Positions 17,220 through 27,148 are shown, counted from the first letter of the stretch. The stretch is DNA of 64,000 bases from Fundidesulfovibrio magnetotacticus (GCF_013019105.1 NZ_BLTE01000003.1:227330-291329), one strand, 5' to 3'. Numbers and translations are program-made. The notes: a model not told the origin generated them from the letters alone.

Positions 17220-18278
17220 TCAGCTTTCGCCGTCCCGCTGCCGGCGGGGCTTCCGGGCGGGCTTGGCGGGCGCGGAGGCGTCCTCGGAGGCCTTCTGGAA
17301 GCCGTATTCCAGGAGCCGGGCCGTCTCCACCTCGCGCACGATGGGGTTGCGCGCGCCAAGCACCACGGCGATCAGGCGGGTGTTGCCGCGCTTGGCCGTG
17401 GCCGAGATGTTGTAGCCCGAGGCGCAGACGAAGCCGGTCTTCAGTCCGTCCACGCCATCGTAGCGCCCGAGCAGGGAGTTGGCGTTGCGGTGGGTCACGC
17501 CGTGGTAGGTGTGGGAGGTCATGGAGTGGATCACCAGCGATTCGGGGAAGCGGCGCAGGTAGGCGGCCGAGAGCCTGGCCAGGTCTCGCGCGGTGGTGAG
17601 CTGGCCCGAGGCGGGCAGGCCGTTGGGGGTCATGAAGGTGCTGCGCGTCATGCCCAGGCTCTTGGCCTTGGCGTTCATCAGGGCCACGAAGCGGCGCACG
17701 TCGCCCTTGCCCATGGTCTCGGCCACGGCCACGCAGGCGTTGTTGGCCGACACCACGCTGATGCCCTTGATGATCTCCGAGAGCGGCACCTTCTCGCCCT
17801 TGTGCAGGGACATGGTGGACCCGCCCGTGCGCACCGCCGCCGTGCTGATCGGGATGGGCGTGTTGGGGCCGAGCCAGCCCTGGGCCATGGCCTCGCGGAT
17901 AAGATAGAGGGTGAGCACCTTGGTCACGGAGGCGGGGGCGATGCGCTCGTCGGCGTCGTGCTCGTAGTATATCTTGCCGTTGTTCATGTTCATCAGGATC
18001 GCGGCCTTCACGTTGAGGCGCAGTTCCTGCTTGTCTTCAGGGGCGGGAGCGCGGGACGCGGCGGCGCGCTCCGCAGAGCGCTTCTTCCTGGAGGACTTGG
18101 AGCGCGGGCTGGAAGCCGAGACGGACTTCTCCGCCTTGGATCGCTTGACGCTCTGCTCCTTCTTTGAAGAGGAGCGTGCCAGGGATTCCACGGGGCTGAC
18201 TGATACGGCGAGAAACGAAGCCAAAGCCAGGCACAAGAGTACGGGCCAGGCGGTTCTCCAGTGAACGGACGCCTTCAT
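17220..18278 (-). CDS. D-alanyl-D-alanine carboxypeptidase (S11, DacA/DacF-like)
   Basis: A 352-residue penicillin-binding protein of peptidase family S11. A signal peptide (residues 1-35) is followed by a basic, Ser/Lys-rich linker (about 36-85) before the catalytic domain. The active-site motifs are in order: SVTK at about 117 (catalytic serine), SANN at about 177, and KTG at about 280 in DGLKTGFVCASGYN. The enzyme trims the terminal D-Ala of peptidoglycan stem peptides in the periplasm. The C-terminal tail is basic and short, without the usual membrane-anchoring amphipathic helix of PBP5, so it may be soluble or held by its basic linker. Adjacent DUF401 gene is on the same strand, 44 bp upstream. 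Confidence 0.93.
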   Translation of the reverse strand: MKASVHWRTAWPVLLCLALASFLAVSVSPVESLARSSSKKEQSVKRSKAEKSVSASSPRSKSSRKKRSAERAAASRAPAPEDKQELRLNVKAAILMNMNNGKIYYEHDADERIAPASVTKVLTLYLIREAMAQGWLGPNTPIPISTAAVRTGGSTMSLHKGEKVPLSEIIKGISVVSANNACVAVAETMGKGDVRRFVALMNAKAKSLGMTRSTFMTPNGLPASGQLTTARDLARLSAAYLRRFPESLVIHSMTSHTYHGVTHRNANSLLGRYDGVDGLKTGFVCASGYNISATAKRGNTRLIAVVLGARNPIVREVETARLLEYGFQKASEDASAPAKPARKPRRQRDGES

Positions 18279-18322
18279 GCGCCGGGTTCTTACGTGCTGG
18301 GAACGGTTTGGTCAACGCGCGA

Positions 18323-19612
18323 TCAGAGCGCGCGCAGCACCGCGAACCATGCGCAGCCGAAGACGAAGAGCCCCAGGCACGGAGCCATCACCTTGCGCCA
18401 GGAGCGGGCGGGGTCCACCCCGAAGTACTGGCAGGTCATGACGAAACAGATGTGCAGGGGCGAGGCCATCACGCCCGTGAACCCGGAAACCAGGGCCAGC
18501 ACGGCCCAGGCAAGGGCCTGGTCGCGCAGGCCCAGCTGGTCCAGCAGGCCCAGGATCAGCGGATAGGACGCGCCCACGAAGGCCATGGTGATGCCCGCCA
18601 CCATGCCCACCAGCAGCGGCACGAACACGGCGGCGGCCAGAAGCGCCGCGTCGCCGCCCAGCTTCACCAGCTCGCGCACCACCGAGGCTTCGGTAAGCAC
18701 CTGGTTGAAGGCGAAGATGGCCGCCACCAGCACCAGGGTCTGGCGCAGCTCCTTCTGGAGCAGGCTCTGCACCAGGAAGTCGCGCCCGGCCCGGTTCTGG
18801 ACGAAGGCCACCACGATGGCCACGGCCAGGGCGGCGATGATGCCCACCTCGAAGGAAGCCTCCGGGAAGGAAGAGGCAACGGCCGCCTCCAGCAGGAAGG
18901 AGCCCGCGATGGCCACGATCAGGGGCGCGCCCAGGCGCAGGGCCAGGAGCGGGTCGCGGGCCGGGGGCGTCTGGTCCTGGGCGGTCTGGTCCAGGGCCTT
19001 GAGCCTCGGGCCCATGGGCCGCAGGATGAACCACCAGCCCAGGAGCGCGAAGGCCAGCGAGCCCGCGCACGTGTGGACCACCACGGTGGAGAGGGGCAGG
19101 CCCAGGAGCCCGGCGGTCATGATGATGCCGGGGTAGAGGGGCCAGCAGAGCTCCCAGACGTGGCGGAACCAGTAGTTCACCAGGGACATCTCGTCCTCGG
19201 TGACGCCCAGGGGCGTGCCGGTCTGGCGCACCATGGGCGCGGAGAAGGCCGCGCCGCCGGGCATGGGCAAAAGCCCGATGAGCACCGGAAAGAAGATGAG
19301 CCGCAGCCTGCGGCTGGGCAGGAAGCCCGCCAGGGCGTCCATGAGCCGCAGCGACTGCCCCGTGCGCTCCAGCACGTGGGAGAGCATGAGGATGAGCACC
19401 ACGATGGCCGCCAGCGACAGGCACTGCCACGTGAGCGCCGCCGAGACCGCAGCCTCGGCCCACGCGCCCGGCCCCATGCCGAAAAGCAGGGCCAGCAGGA
19501 AGCCCCCCGCCAGGATGGAGGGGCCGATGCCAAGCTTCAGGCGCATGCCCGCCAACATGCAGCCGAACACGCCGAGAACCTTCGCCAGGGCCAGGAGGCC
19601 TTCGAAAACCAT
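18323..19612 (-). CDS. DUF401 family membrane protein
   Basis: A 429-residue inner-membrane protein with about eleven hydrophobic segments. The sequence follows the DUF401 family: FFPVLIGLLPMPGGAAFSAPMV, then NYWFRHVWELCWPLYPGIIMTAGL, and near the end VSGFTGVMASPLHICFVMTCQYFGVD. The family resembles ion-transporter/DctM-like permeases in its two repeated MPGG and GVMxSPLH loops, but no substrate is known. AAGGAAG lies about 6 nt before the ATG. Gene order with the carboxypeptidase downstream suggests co-transcription only. Confidence 0.88.
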   Translation of the reverse strand: MVFEGLLALAKVLGVFGCMLAGMRLKLGIGPSILAGGFLLALLFGMGPGAWAEAAVSAALTWQCLSLAAIVVLILMLSHVLERTGQSLRLMDALAGFLPSRRLRLIFFPVLIGLLPMPGGAAFSAPMVRQTGTPLGVTEDEMSLVNYWFRHVWELCWPLYPGIIMTAGLLGLPLSTVVVHTCAGSLAFALLGWWFILRPMGPRLKALDQTAQDQTPPARDPLLALRLGAPLIVAIAGSFLLEAAVASSFPEASFEVGIIAALAVAIVVAFVQNRAGRDFLVQSLLQKELRQTLVLVAAIFAFNQVLTEASVVRELVKLGGDAALLAAAVFVPLLVGMVAGITMAFVGASYPLILGLLDQLGLRDQALAWAVLALVSGFTGVMASPLHICFVMTCQYFGVDPARSWRKVMAPCLGLFVFGCAWFAVLRAL

Positions 19613-19640
19613 GGTCGCTTCCTTTCCCGGCGGACGTCGG

Positions 19641-20219
19641 CTAGCGGGGCGGTCCCGCCAGGATCATCTCGGCCAGGGTCATGTCCACTTTTGGGGTCTG
19701 GTTGCGCCGACTCCCCAGGAATTCCATCTCCAGCTGGGCCAGCTCGCGGTAGAGGGGGGTGCGGTCCACCACGGGGGGCTTGGCCGGATCGGCCAGGTCC
19801 ATGCAGCGGGGGCAGCCCGGGAACTGGCGCAGGCCGTCGCGGCCCAGCACCACGTTGGGCACGCCGTAGAGGCGGCAGATCATCATGCGGTGTTCGTAGA
19901 GGCCGCAGCCGCCCTCGTCGTTGAGCGGGCACATGGCGTCGGGCGTGCGGCCTTCGTCCAGGGCCTGGCGGGCCTTGGCCACGTAGTCGCGGGCGCGCTC
20001 CACGTAGGCCTCGCGGCGCTCGGCGGGCAGGGCGTCCAGGCCCTCCCAGAGGTAATGCCATTCGATGTGCGTGTGGTGCTGGAAGTAGCTGACGCAGCAG
20101 TTGCTGGCGCAATCCCGGCAGGTGAAGCCCTGGGGGGCGGCCTGGGCATAGGCCTGGGCCATCTTGCCGTAGAGGGCGGCCAGCCGCCGGGACAGGGTGC
20201 GTTTGCTCACGTGTTTCAT
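19641..20219 (-). CDS. YkgJ-like cysteine-cluster protein
   Basis: A 192-residue cytoplasmic protein with a zinc- or iron-sulfur-type cysteine pattern: CRDCASNCC around residues 34-42, CPLNDEGGCGLYEHRMMICRLYG in the middle and CPRC later. The GC-x-x-Y-x-x-R-x-x-x-C-R arrangement is characteristic of the YkgJ/CxxCxxCC family, thought to bind a metal or Fe-S cluster; biochemical role unknown. GGAGG lies 5 nt before the ATG. It is followed 28 bp downstream by the DUF401 gene on the same strand. Confidence 0.82.
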   Translation of the reverse strand: MKHVSKRTLSRRLAALYGKMAQAYAQAAPQGFTCRDCASNCCVSYFQHHTHIEWHYLWEGLDALPAERREAYVERARDYVAKARQALDEGRTPDAMCPLNDEGGCGLYEHRMMICRLYGVPNVVLGRDGLRQFPGCPRCMDLADPAKPPVVDRTPLYRELAQLEMEFLGSRRNQTPKVDMTLAEMILAGPPR

Positions 20220-20263
20220 GGGTGCCTCCGGAGGCGTCCCCCTACTCCCATCGGCCGCGAATT

Positions 20264-20644
20264 TCAAACCTTCCCGGCAGGGCGGGAGGCCGCCAGGGCC
20301 TCGCGGCCGAACACGTCCTCCATCACCTCCAGGGCGAAGCGCGCCGACACCGTGGCCGGTCCTCCGCCCATCTCCATGCCCACCTCCACGGCCTCCAGCA
20401 CCTGGCGCACGCCCGCGCCGGACAGGGCGGCCTGCTCCACGTGCCACTGCATGCACGAGCGGCAGTCGATCACCACCGAGATGCCCACGGCGATCAACTC
20501 CTTCACCTGCCTTGAGAGCGCCCCGTCGGCATAGGTGGCGCGCTCCATGTCCAGGAAGGCCTTGTAGACCGGGGAGTCCATGTCCAGCAGGCGCTTGTGG
20601 GCCTTTTTGCGGGCCAGGGAGAGGGATTTCAGGGAGTCGTCCAT
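20264..20644 (-). CDS. Carboxymuconolactone decarboxylase (AhpD-like) family protein
   Basis: A 126-residue protein of the AhpD/CMD alpha-helical fold. The motif CRSCMQWHVEQAALSGA holds the redox CxxC pair and the following histidine, as in AhpD and other peroxidase-linked disulfide reductases, rather than in true decarboxylases. This suggests a thiol-based detoxification role. AAGGA lies about 9 nt before the ATG. The gene is divergent from a LysR-type regulator 128 bp away, a classical arrangement in which the regulator controls its neighbour. Confidence 0.88.
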   Translation of the reverse strand: MDDSLKSLSLARKKAHKRLLDMDSPVYKAFLDMERATYADGALSRQVKELIAVGISVVIDCRSCMQWHVEQAALSGAGVRQVLEAVEVGMEMGGGPATVSARFALEVMEDVFGREALAASRPAGKV

Positions 20645-20772
20645 GAGGGAATCCTTTGTTTTGGTTTGCCGAACGTTGCCAGGCGTCCTCAAGGCTTGAT
20701 CCAGGAGGTAGCCTCTGGCATGTTGAGTGACAAGCGAATCGTTTCGCACTGTCTGTTCGGAGATGATGAACA

Positions 20773-21669
20773 ATGCTCGAACTGCGTCTGCTCAAGACCT
20801 TCCTGGCGGTGGTTTCGGCCGGGTCCGTGCGCGGGGCGGCCGAGGCCCTGCACCTCGCGCCCTCCACCGTGACGGCCCAGCTCAAGGGTCTGGAAGACTC
20901 CCTGGGCGCGCCGCTCTTCGACCGCGTGGGACGCGGCGTGCTCCTGGCCGAACAGGGCAGGCGGCTCCTGGCCCACGCCCGCAGGCTGGTGGACCTGGAG
21001 GCCGAGGCGCGCCGGGCCCTCTCGGCCCGCGACGACGAGGCGGGCGAGCTGGCCCTGCGCGTCTCCGAGAGCCTGGGGGCCTGGCGTCTGCCCGGGGTGC
21101 TGCGCCGCTTCCGGGAGCGCTTCCCCCAGACGCGCCTGCGCGTGGACAAGACCTCCCGCCAGGGGTTGGCGCGCGACCTGGCCCACGGGGTGACGGACGT
21201 GGCCCTGCTCCTGGGCGAGCCTTTCACGGGGCCGTCGCTGGCGGTGGAGGTTCTCGGGCGCGAGCCGCTCACGGTGATCCTGCCGCCGGGATCGCCCCTG
21301 GACGGCGGCGTGGCCAGGCCCGAGGACCTGGCGGGGATGCCCCTGTTCCTCACGCGCTATGTCTGGAGCGCGCGGCGGCTCATCGAGGAGGCCCTGAGCC
21401 GGGCCCACGTGCGCCCGGAGGCGGTGGTGGAGTGCTCCAGCGTGGAGATCGTGAAGCGTTGCGTGGCCTCGGGGCTGGGGGCCTCGGTGTGCCCGCTGTT
21501 CGCCGTGCGGGCCGAGGCGGCGCGGGGGGAGCTTTCCCTGGCCGGGTTCAGCGGCGGGCCGCTCTGGGCCAGCGTGCTCCTGGTGCGCCACGAGGGGCGC
21601 TGGCTCTCGCCCGCGGCCGGGGCCTTCCTGGAGGCGGCGAGGGAGTGCTTCACCCCCGCGCGGGCGTGA
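20773..21669 (+). CDS. LysR-type transcriptional regulator
   Basis: A 298-residue regulator with the family layout: an N-terminal winged helix-turn-helix (residues 1-60, LKTFLAVVSAGSVRGAAEALHLAPSTVTAQLKGLE...) and a periplasmic-binding-protein-like effector domain (about 90-290). It is divergent from the AhpD-like gene; the 128 bp gap between them is the likely operator. An oxidative or thiol stress signal would fit, but the effector is not readable. The stop lies within the first copy of a 25 bp direct repeat. Confidence 0.93.
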   Translation: MLELRLLKTFLAVVSAGSVRGAAEALHLAPSTVTAQLKGLEDSLGAPLFDRVGRGVLLAEQGRRLLAHARRLVDLEAEARRALSARDDEAGELALRVSESLGAWRLPGVLRRFRERFPQTRLRVDKTSRQGLARDLAHGVTDVALLLGEPFTGPSLAVEVLGREPLTVILPPGSPLDGGVARPEDLAGMPLFLTRYVWSARRLIEEALSRAHVRPEAVVECSSVEIVKRCVASGLGASVCPLFAVRAEAARGELSLAGFSGGPLWASVLLVRHEGRWLSPAAGAFLEAARECFTPARA

Positions 21670-21733
21670 GGGGGCAATCCACCCGCGTCCAACCAGCACC
21701 TAACCAGTTTCACCCCCGCGCGGGCGTGAGGGG
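21649..21733. repeat. 25 bp direct repeat, 60 bp period
   Basis: An identical 25 bp unit (beginning ttcacccccgcg and ending gtgaggg) occurs at 21649-21673 and 21709-21733. The copies hold the 3' ends of two convergent genes: the LysR gene ends TPARA and, on the opposite strand, the kinase ends TPARG from the same bases. Confidence 0.9.
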
Positions 21734-24037
21734 CGCGCCGGATTCCGCGTGTTCGGGACCTGCCAGGGGCAGGCGCACCACGAAGCGCGCGCCGCGCCCG
21801 GGGCTCGATTCCGCGCGGATGTCGCCCCCGTGGCTGTTCACCACGATGAACCAGGCCACGGCCAGGCCCAGGCCCGTGCCCTCCCCGGGGGGCTTGGTGC
21901 TGAAAAGGGGCTCAAACACCCGCAGGCGAACGGATTCCTCCATGCCGGGGCCGTTGTCCTCAATCTCCAGCACGCCCATGCCGTCGGCGGCGTGGACGCG
22001 CACCACCAGCCGGGGCGGCGCCGGGGGCGCATCCCTCGAGGCCATGGCCTGCGCCGCGTTGACCAGCAGATTGTAGACCACCTGCTCCAGGTCCGAGGCG
22101 GAACAATGCACGAGCGGCATGTCCGGAGCGTATTCCCGGACGATTTCTATGGAGCGGAAGTCGTACTTCTTCTTGAGGTCGTAGTCCGTGGCCGCGATCT
22201 CGATGGTCTTGTCCGCCAGTTCGGGCAGGGACACCGGCACGCGGGCCGATGCGCTCTTGCGGATGAACCCCAGCATGTTGCGCACGATGCGCGCCGCGCG
22301 CTCGCCGGATTCGCGCACCGTGTCCAGGAAGGTGAAGATGCCCCGGCGCTGGAGGTAGTCCCGGAGGATTTCGAGGTCCGCGCCGGAAGCCAGCGCCGCG
22401 GCGCGGTTGGCTTCGGCGGACGGATCGAGCCTGCGCTGGATGATCTGCACTGCCTGGAGAATGCCCGAGAGGGGGTTGTTGATCTCGTGGGCCATGCCCC
22501 CGGCCAGGCTGCCGATGCTGTTCATCTTCTCCGACTGGATGAGCAGGGCTTCCAGGCGAACGCGTTCGGTCACGTCGTCCACGCGCACCACGGCCCCGTC
22601 CACCCCGTTGGCCACCAGGGGGCTGGCCAGGATGTCCATGTAGCGCGTCCCCTCGGCCCCGGGGAGGGCGCTGGCCGTCAGCTCGAGGGGGGCGACGTCC
22701 CGGGGGCCGCGCTCCACGTGGTCCACCCGCTGGGCGAGCCAGGGGAACACCTCGGTGAGGGTCCTGCCCAGGGCCTGCCCGGGCTCCAGGCCCGTGAGCT
22801 TCTTCGCGCCCCGGTTCCAGTGGGTGATGCGCTCCCGCGCGTCCATCCCGATCACCGCGGAGGGCATGGACTCCAGGAGGTTGGCCAGCAGGTTGCGCAT
22901 GGCGGACAGGTCCCGGGCGGAGCGTGTCACTTCGTCCTGGCGGCGCTGGAGCGCCTGGGCCATGGCGTTGAAGCGGCCGGCCAGTTCGCGGAATTCCAGG
23001 CAGCCGCGCGCTTCGTCGGCGCGCGCCTCCAGCTCTCCCTCGCCCAGGCGCGCCGCGGCCGCGCGCAGGCCCTCCACGCCGTCCAGGATGGCCCTGCGTC
23101 CCAGCCGCCGCGAGACGGCAAGGGCCAGCAGGCCCGCCAGGGCTGTGAGCAGGAGGTTGCGCGCCAGGTTGCGTTCGGCCCTGCCGAAGATGTCCTCGTT
23201 GGAGAAGGAGACCGCCACGCTGACGAAGGGTTCCCGATCCCCCTCCAGGCGCAGCCTGGAAAAGACGAACAGGCCCGGCGCGCCGCCGGTTCGCCTGTCC
23301 GAGAACCAGCCCTGGTCGCTCTGTGCCGTGCGGATGCGCCCCCACACCGCCGGGGAAACGGCGGTGCCCACCGTGCGGTCAGGTTCCGTGGGGAAGGCCA
23401 GCATGCGCACGCCCTTGGAGTCGATGAAAGCCACCCTGGCGGAAGAGGGCATGGGGTAGCCCTCCAGGAAGCGCTCGTACATGGAGAGCTTGTAGGACAG
23501 GACCAGCACCGCGTCCGGGCGGCCGTCCGGGGCTTTGAGCGGCATGGCGAACACCTGGATGGGCAGGCCGGAGGATCGCCCGTGGATGTGATCCCCGGCG
23601 CTGAAGTGGCCGGAAGCCATGGCCCGCTGGAAGTAGGCGCGGTCGGAAACGTCGGTCCCCGTGAACGGGGCCAGTCCCGAAGCCACGGCCCTGCCCGGGG
23701 CGTCGGCCAGGAAGACGTTGGTCAGCTGCGGGTTGTCGGCCAGGATGCCCGCGAACACCTCGGCGCAGTTGGGGAGATCGCGCGTTTGCACTATGTTTGT
23801 GCGGGCCAGGGCCGAGAGCATGGCCCGGGCCTCACCGGCGGAGGCCTTGTGCAGGGCGGCAAGGCTCCTGGCCAGGCCCTGGGCAGTTTCCAGGGCGTCG
23901 CGTCGGGCGATGTCGCGCTGCTCCAAGCCGGTCAGCACCAGCATGATCGTGGCCGGGATCAGGGCGGCCAACACCACCAGGGTCAGGGCCCGGGCGAGGG
24001 TCCGACGGGATGCGGTGGTGCTGCCGTGGGCTTCCAT
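21710..24037 (-). CDS. Membrane sensor histidine kinase (dCache-HAMP-PAS-HisKA)
   Basis: A 775-residue sensor kinase. Transmembrane helix 1 (about 14-36) and helix 2 (about 285-303) enclose a periplasmic dCache-like sensor domain. HAMP, a short coiled stretch and a PAS domain (about 385-500, PSAVIGMDARERITHWNRGAKKLTGLEPGQALG) follow. The phospho-accepting histidine is in GGMAHEINNPLSGILQ (about 518), a form typical of the NtrB/ZraS-like kinases that often work with sigma-54 activators. The ATPase part has NLLVNAAQAM, DNGPGME and GEGTGLGLA boxes. GGGGAG precedes the ATG. No response regulator is adjacent, so its partner is elsewhere. Confidence 0.93.
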   Translation of the reverse strand: MEAHGSTTASRRTLARALTLVVLAALIPATIMLVLTGLEQRDIARRDALETAQGLARSLAALHKASAGEARAMLSALARTNIVQTRDLPNCAEVFAGILADNPQLTNVFLADAPGRAVASGLAPFTGTDVSDRAYFQRAMASGHFSAGDHIHGRSSGLPIQVFAMPLKAPDGRPDAVLVLSYKLSMYERFLEGYPMPSSARVAFIDSKGVRMLAFPTEPDRTVGTAVSPAVWGRIRTAQSDQGWFSDRRTGGAPGLFVFSRLRLEGDREPFVSVAVSFSNEDIFGRAERNLARNLLLTALAGLLALAVSRRLGRRAILDGVEGLRAAAARLGEGELEARADEARGCLEFRELAGRFNAMAQALQRRQDEVTRSARDLSAMRNLLANLLESMPSAVIGMDARERITHWNRGAKKLTGLEPGQALGRTLTEVFPWLAQRVDHVERGPRDVAPLELTASALPGAEGTRYMDILASPLVANGVDGAVVRVDDVTERVRLEALLIQSEKMNSIGSLAGGMAHEINNPLSGILQAVQIIQRRLDPSAEANRAAALASGADLEILRDYLQRRGIFTFLDTVRESGERAARIVRNMLGFIRKSASARVPVSLPELADKTIEIAATDYDLKKKYDFRSIEIVREYAPDMPLVHCSASDLEQVVYNLLVNAAQAMASRDAPPAPPRLVVRVHAADGMGVLEIEDNGPGMEESVRLRVFEPLFSTKPPGEGTGLGLAVAWFIVVNSHGGDIRAESSPGRGARFVVRLPLAGPEHAESGAPLTPARG

Positions 24038-24131
24038 AAGCTCCCCGGAGGATGGATCGAAAGAATGGGATGGTGTTTGATCGTAAATACCAAATAAGGG
24101 GGGAAGTCCAGTGAAAGGATCGGGCGGCCGG

Positions 24132-25868
24132 TCAGGGCGCGGGCCTGAACAGATAGCCCGAATGGTAGAGGCCGCCCTCCACCGCGCGCACGGCCTGGCC
24201 GGTACCCACCCCCGCTCCGGCGATGACCGCCTCGGCGTCCGAGACCGGCAGCAGCGGGAACACGGCCGGAGGCCCCGGCGGCGCGGACCCTGCCGCCAGG
24301 AAGAGCCGTGCAGTGAGCACGCCGTCCTGGGCCTGGGCCAGCTCCAGGCGCACGTAGCACAGCCCCTCGCAGGGGCCGTCCGGGGCGTAGTTTCCCAGGC
24401 GGGCGGTCCAGGCGGGCGGCAGGGGGGTGCGGGGCAGCTGCTCGAAGGGCAGGGGCATGGCCTGCCCCTGGAGCACCAGGAAGCGTCGGCCGTCCGTCTG
24501 GGCCGGGCGCACGGAGAGCTCGCGGTCCAGGCGCGGGAAAAGCCCGGCCAGCGTGTCGCGCTGCACGGCGAAGGCCCCGTCCAGCAGCGGGACCATCTCG
24601 AAAGCCCGGCCCGGGATGTCGGCGTAGAGGCCGGCCCCGGCCAGGCGCACGTGGCCCAGCTGCGCGCCCACGGTGGCGTAGGGACCGGCGAAGGAGGCCA
24701 GTTCCTCGGCGGCCAGGCGCACGACCCTTGGCGGCGGGACGCGGGGAGGGGGCGGGGCGCGCCGCCTGGTCCTGGCCTCCAGGGCCATGTCCAGGGCCAT
24801 GAGCGCCGCCTGGGGCAGGAAGCGCGAGGCCTCCATGGAGTTGGAGAGGAGCGCCACCCCCAGGTCCTCGTCGGGCTGGACCACCATCAGGGTCTGGAAG
24901 GGGGCGGCCGCGCCGCCGTGCCACCAGAGCCTGTGGCCGTCTGCCATGGAGAGCCCGGAGACCATCCAGCCCAGGCCCATCTCCAGGCCGAAATCCAGTG
25001 GATGGCCGGGGAACTGCACCACGCCCATGCGCTGGGTCCACTCCTCGGTGAGCAGGCCCCGTCCGCCCGAGAGCGCGAAGCTCATGAAGCGCGCCATGTC
25101 CCCGGCCGTGGAATAGAGCGACCCGGCGGGCTGGTCGCGCAGGGGCGGGCTCGGGGCCGGGCGACCCGCCACGTAGCCCTGGGCCAGACGCCGGGCCAGG
25201 GCGGGAGTGAGCTCGAAACCCGAGTCCGCCATGCCCAGGGGGGCCAGCAGGCCCCGGCGCATGGCCTCGGCGAAGGGCAGGCCCTCCACCTCTTCGATTG
25301 CCCGGCCAAGCAGCGAAAAACCCACGTTGGAATAGCGCCACTCGCGCCCGGGCGGGCTGCACAGGGACTCCCCCGCGATGCGGGGGATGAAGGCCTCCAG
25401 GCTCTCGGGGCGGTCGGTCCACATGCCTGCCAGGATGTCCGTGGGCAGCCCGGAGTGGTGGGTCATGAGCATGCGCGGGGTGATGGCGGCCTCGGGGAAG
25501 CGGCTGCGCACGGCGAAGGCGGGCACGTGGCGGCGCACGTCGCCGTCCAGGTCCAGGCTACCGGCCTGGGCCAGCATGGCGGCGCGGTAGCTTGTGACCA
25601 CCTTGGAGATCGACCCCATGCGCCACACCGTGTCCGGCCCGGCGGGCGCGTCTTGCGCCTCGTCGGCCCAGCCGAAGCCCTGCATCCAGGCGATGCGCGG
25701 TCCGTCCAGCAGGACCACGGCCAGTCCCTTGACCTGGTTGGCGCGCATCTGGCGCGTGAGGAATTCCGTGAGGCGCTTCTTGAGGGGAGCGTAGGGGTCG
25801 GCCGCGGGCGCGGACGCGGGGAGGAGCAGAAGGACGCACGCCGCCAGAGCGAGGGCGAGGCGTCCCAT
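24132..25868 (-). CDS. Serine hydrolase, class C beta-lactamase-like
   Basis: A 578-residue exported protein: signal peptide (residues 1-22, ending SAPAAD), then a beta-lactamase-fold domain (about 30-370) with the active-site motifs SISK (about 87), YSN (about 178, in WRYSNVGFSLLG) and HGG (about 317). The C-terminal 190 residues are beta-rich and resemble the lipocalin-like tail of EstB/AmpH-type and related proteins. Such enzymes are peptidases, esterases or peptidoglycan-modifying enzymes more often than true beta-lactamases. Its ATG lies 4 nt after the stop of the shikimate kinase gene, so it appears to be the last gene of the liv-aroK string. Confidence 0.88.
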   Translation of the reverse strand: MGRLALALAACVLLLLPASAPAADPYAPLKKRLTEFLTRQMRANQVKGLAVVLLDGPRIAWMQGFGWADEAQDAPAGPDTVWRMGSISKVVTSYRAAMLAQAGSLDLDGDVRRHVPAFAVRSRFPEAAITPRMLMTHHSGLPTDILAGMWTDRPESLEAFIPRIAGESLCSPPGREWRYSNVGFSLLGRAIEEVEGLPFAEAMRRGLLAPLGMADSGFELTPALARRLAQGYVAGRPAPSPPLRDQPAGSLYSTAGDMARFMSFALSGGRGLLTEEWTQRMGVVQFPGHPLDFGLEMGLGWMVSGLSMADGHRLWWHGGAAAPFQTLMVVQPDEDLGVALLSNSMEASRFLPQAALMALDMALEARTRRRAPPPPRVPPPRVVRLAAEELASFAGPYATVGAQLGHVRLAGAGLYADIPGRAFEMVPLLDGAFAVQRDTLAGLFPRLDRELSVRPAQTDGRRFLVLQGQAMPLPFEQLPRTPLPPAWTARLGNYAPDGPCEGLCYVRLELAQAQDGVLTARLFLAAGSAPPGPPAVFPLLPVSDAEAVIAGAGVGTGQAVRAVEGGLYHSGYLFRPAP

Positions 25869-25872
25869 GGGG

Positions 25873-26421
25873 TCAGTCTCCGGCGAGCAGCCCGGCCAGG
25901 AGGCCGGCGCACTGCTCCACGCTGGCGTCCAGGTCCGCGTGGGAGGTGTCCAGGGAGAAGTCGCAGGCCTGGCGGTAGAGGGGTTCGCGCTCGGCGAACA
26001 CGTCGGCCAGGGAGCGTCCGTCCGGGCGCACGAAGGCGCGGCCGTCCGCGCCCTGCACGCGCTCCAGGAAGTCGTCCAGGCCGATGCGCAGGTGCACCAC
26101 CGGCCCCAGGGACTTGAGGCGGTCCACCGCCTTGCGGCTGTAGACCACGCTGCCCCCGGTGGAGACCACCGTGCGCTTCACCCCCAGGGTGGCCACCATG
26201 GCTTCCTCGGCGGCCAGGAAGCCCGTGAGGCCGCGCTCGTCCAGGATGGCCTGGAGGGGCTGGCCCAGGGTGGCCTCGATGAGCCGGTCCGTGTCCAGGT
26301 GCGCCCATCCGAGCCGGGCGGCCAGGGCCTTGCCCAGGGTGGTCTTGCCCGCTCCCGCGATGCCTATGAGGCTCACGCAGCGCTCGTCGGAGATGCGCCC
26401 CAGGGGCGCGAAGGGAGTCAT
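25873..26421 (-). CDS. aroK: Shikimate kinase family protein
   Basis: A 182-residue P-loop kinase. It has Walker A GIAGAGKTTLGKALAARLG, the shikimate-binding DTDRLIE motif, STGGSVVYS and a late FAEREPLYRQACDFSLDT, all placed as in shikimate kinase (phosphorylation of shikimate at the 3-hydroxyl in the chorismate pathway). The lid segment reads AFVRPDGRSL, less typical than the usual RPLL, so some caution is needed. The ATG at 26421 is 4 nt beyond the livF stop; an earlier TTG would overlap livF. Its place at the end of a transport operon is unusual for an aromatic-pathway gene. Confidence 0.82.
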   Translation of the reverse strand: MTPFAPLGRISDERCVSLIGIAGAGKTTLGKALAARLGWAHLDTDRLIEATLGQPLQAILDERGLTGFLAAEEAMVATLGVKRTVVSTGGSVVYSRKAVDRLKSLGPVVHLRIGLDDFLERVQGADGRAFVRPDGRSLADVFAEREPLYRQACDFSLDTSHADLDASVEQCAGLLAGLLAGD

Positions 26422-26425
26422 GGCC

Positions 26426-27147
<722 letters not shown>

Positions 27148-27148
<1 letters not shown>

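Noticed and set aside
16839..18167. 442-codon plus-strand frame over the carboxypeptidase gene
   Set aside because: Arg/Gly/His-rich antisense frame; the minus strand carries an intact S11 peptidase with all motifs.
21649..21733. CRISPR array
   Set aside because: Only two repeat units, lying in coding ends, with no cas genes.
24132..25868. Calling the serine hydrolase an antibiotic-resistance AmpC
   Set aside because: The C-terminal extension of about 190 residues and its operon context do not suit a dedicated beta-lactamase; SxxK, YxN and HGG are shared with peptidases and esterases.
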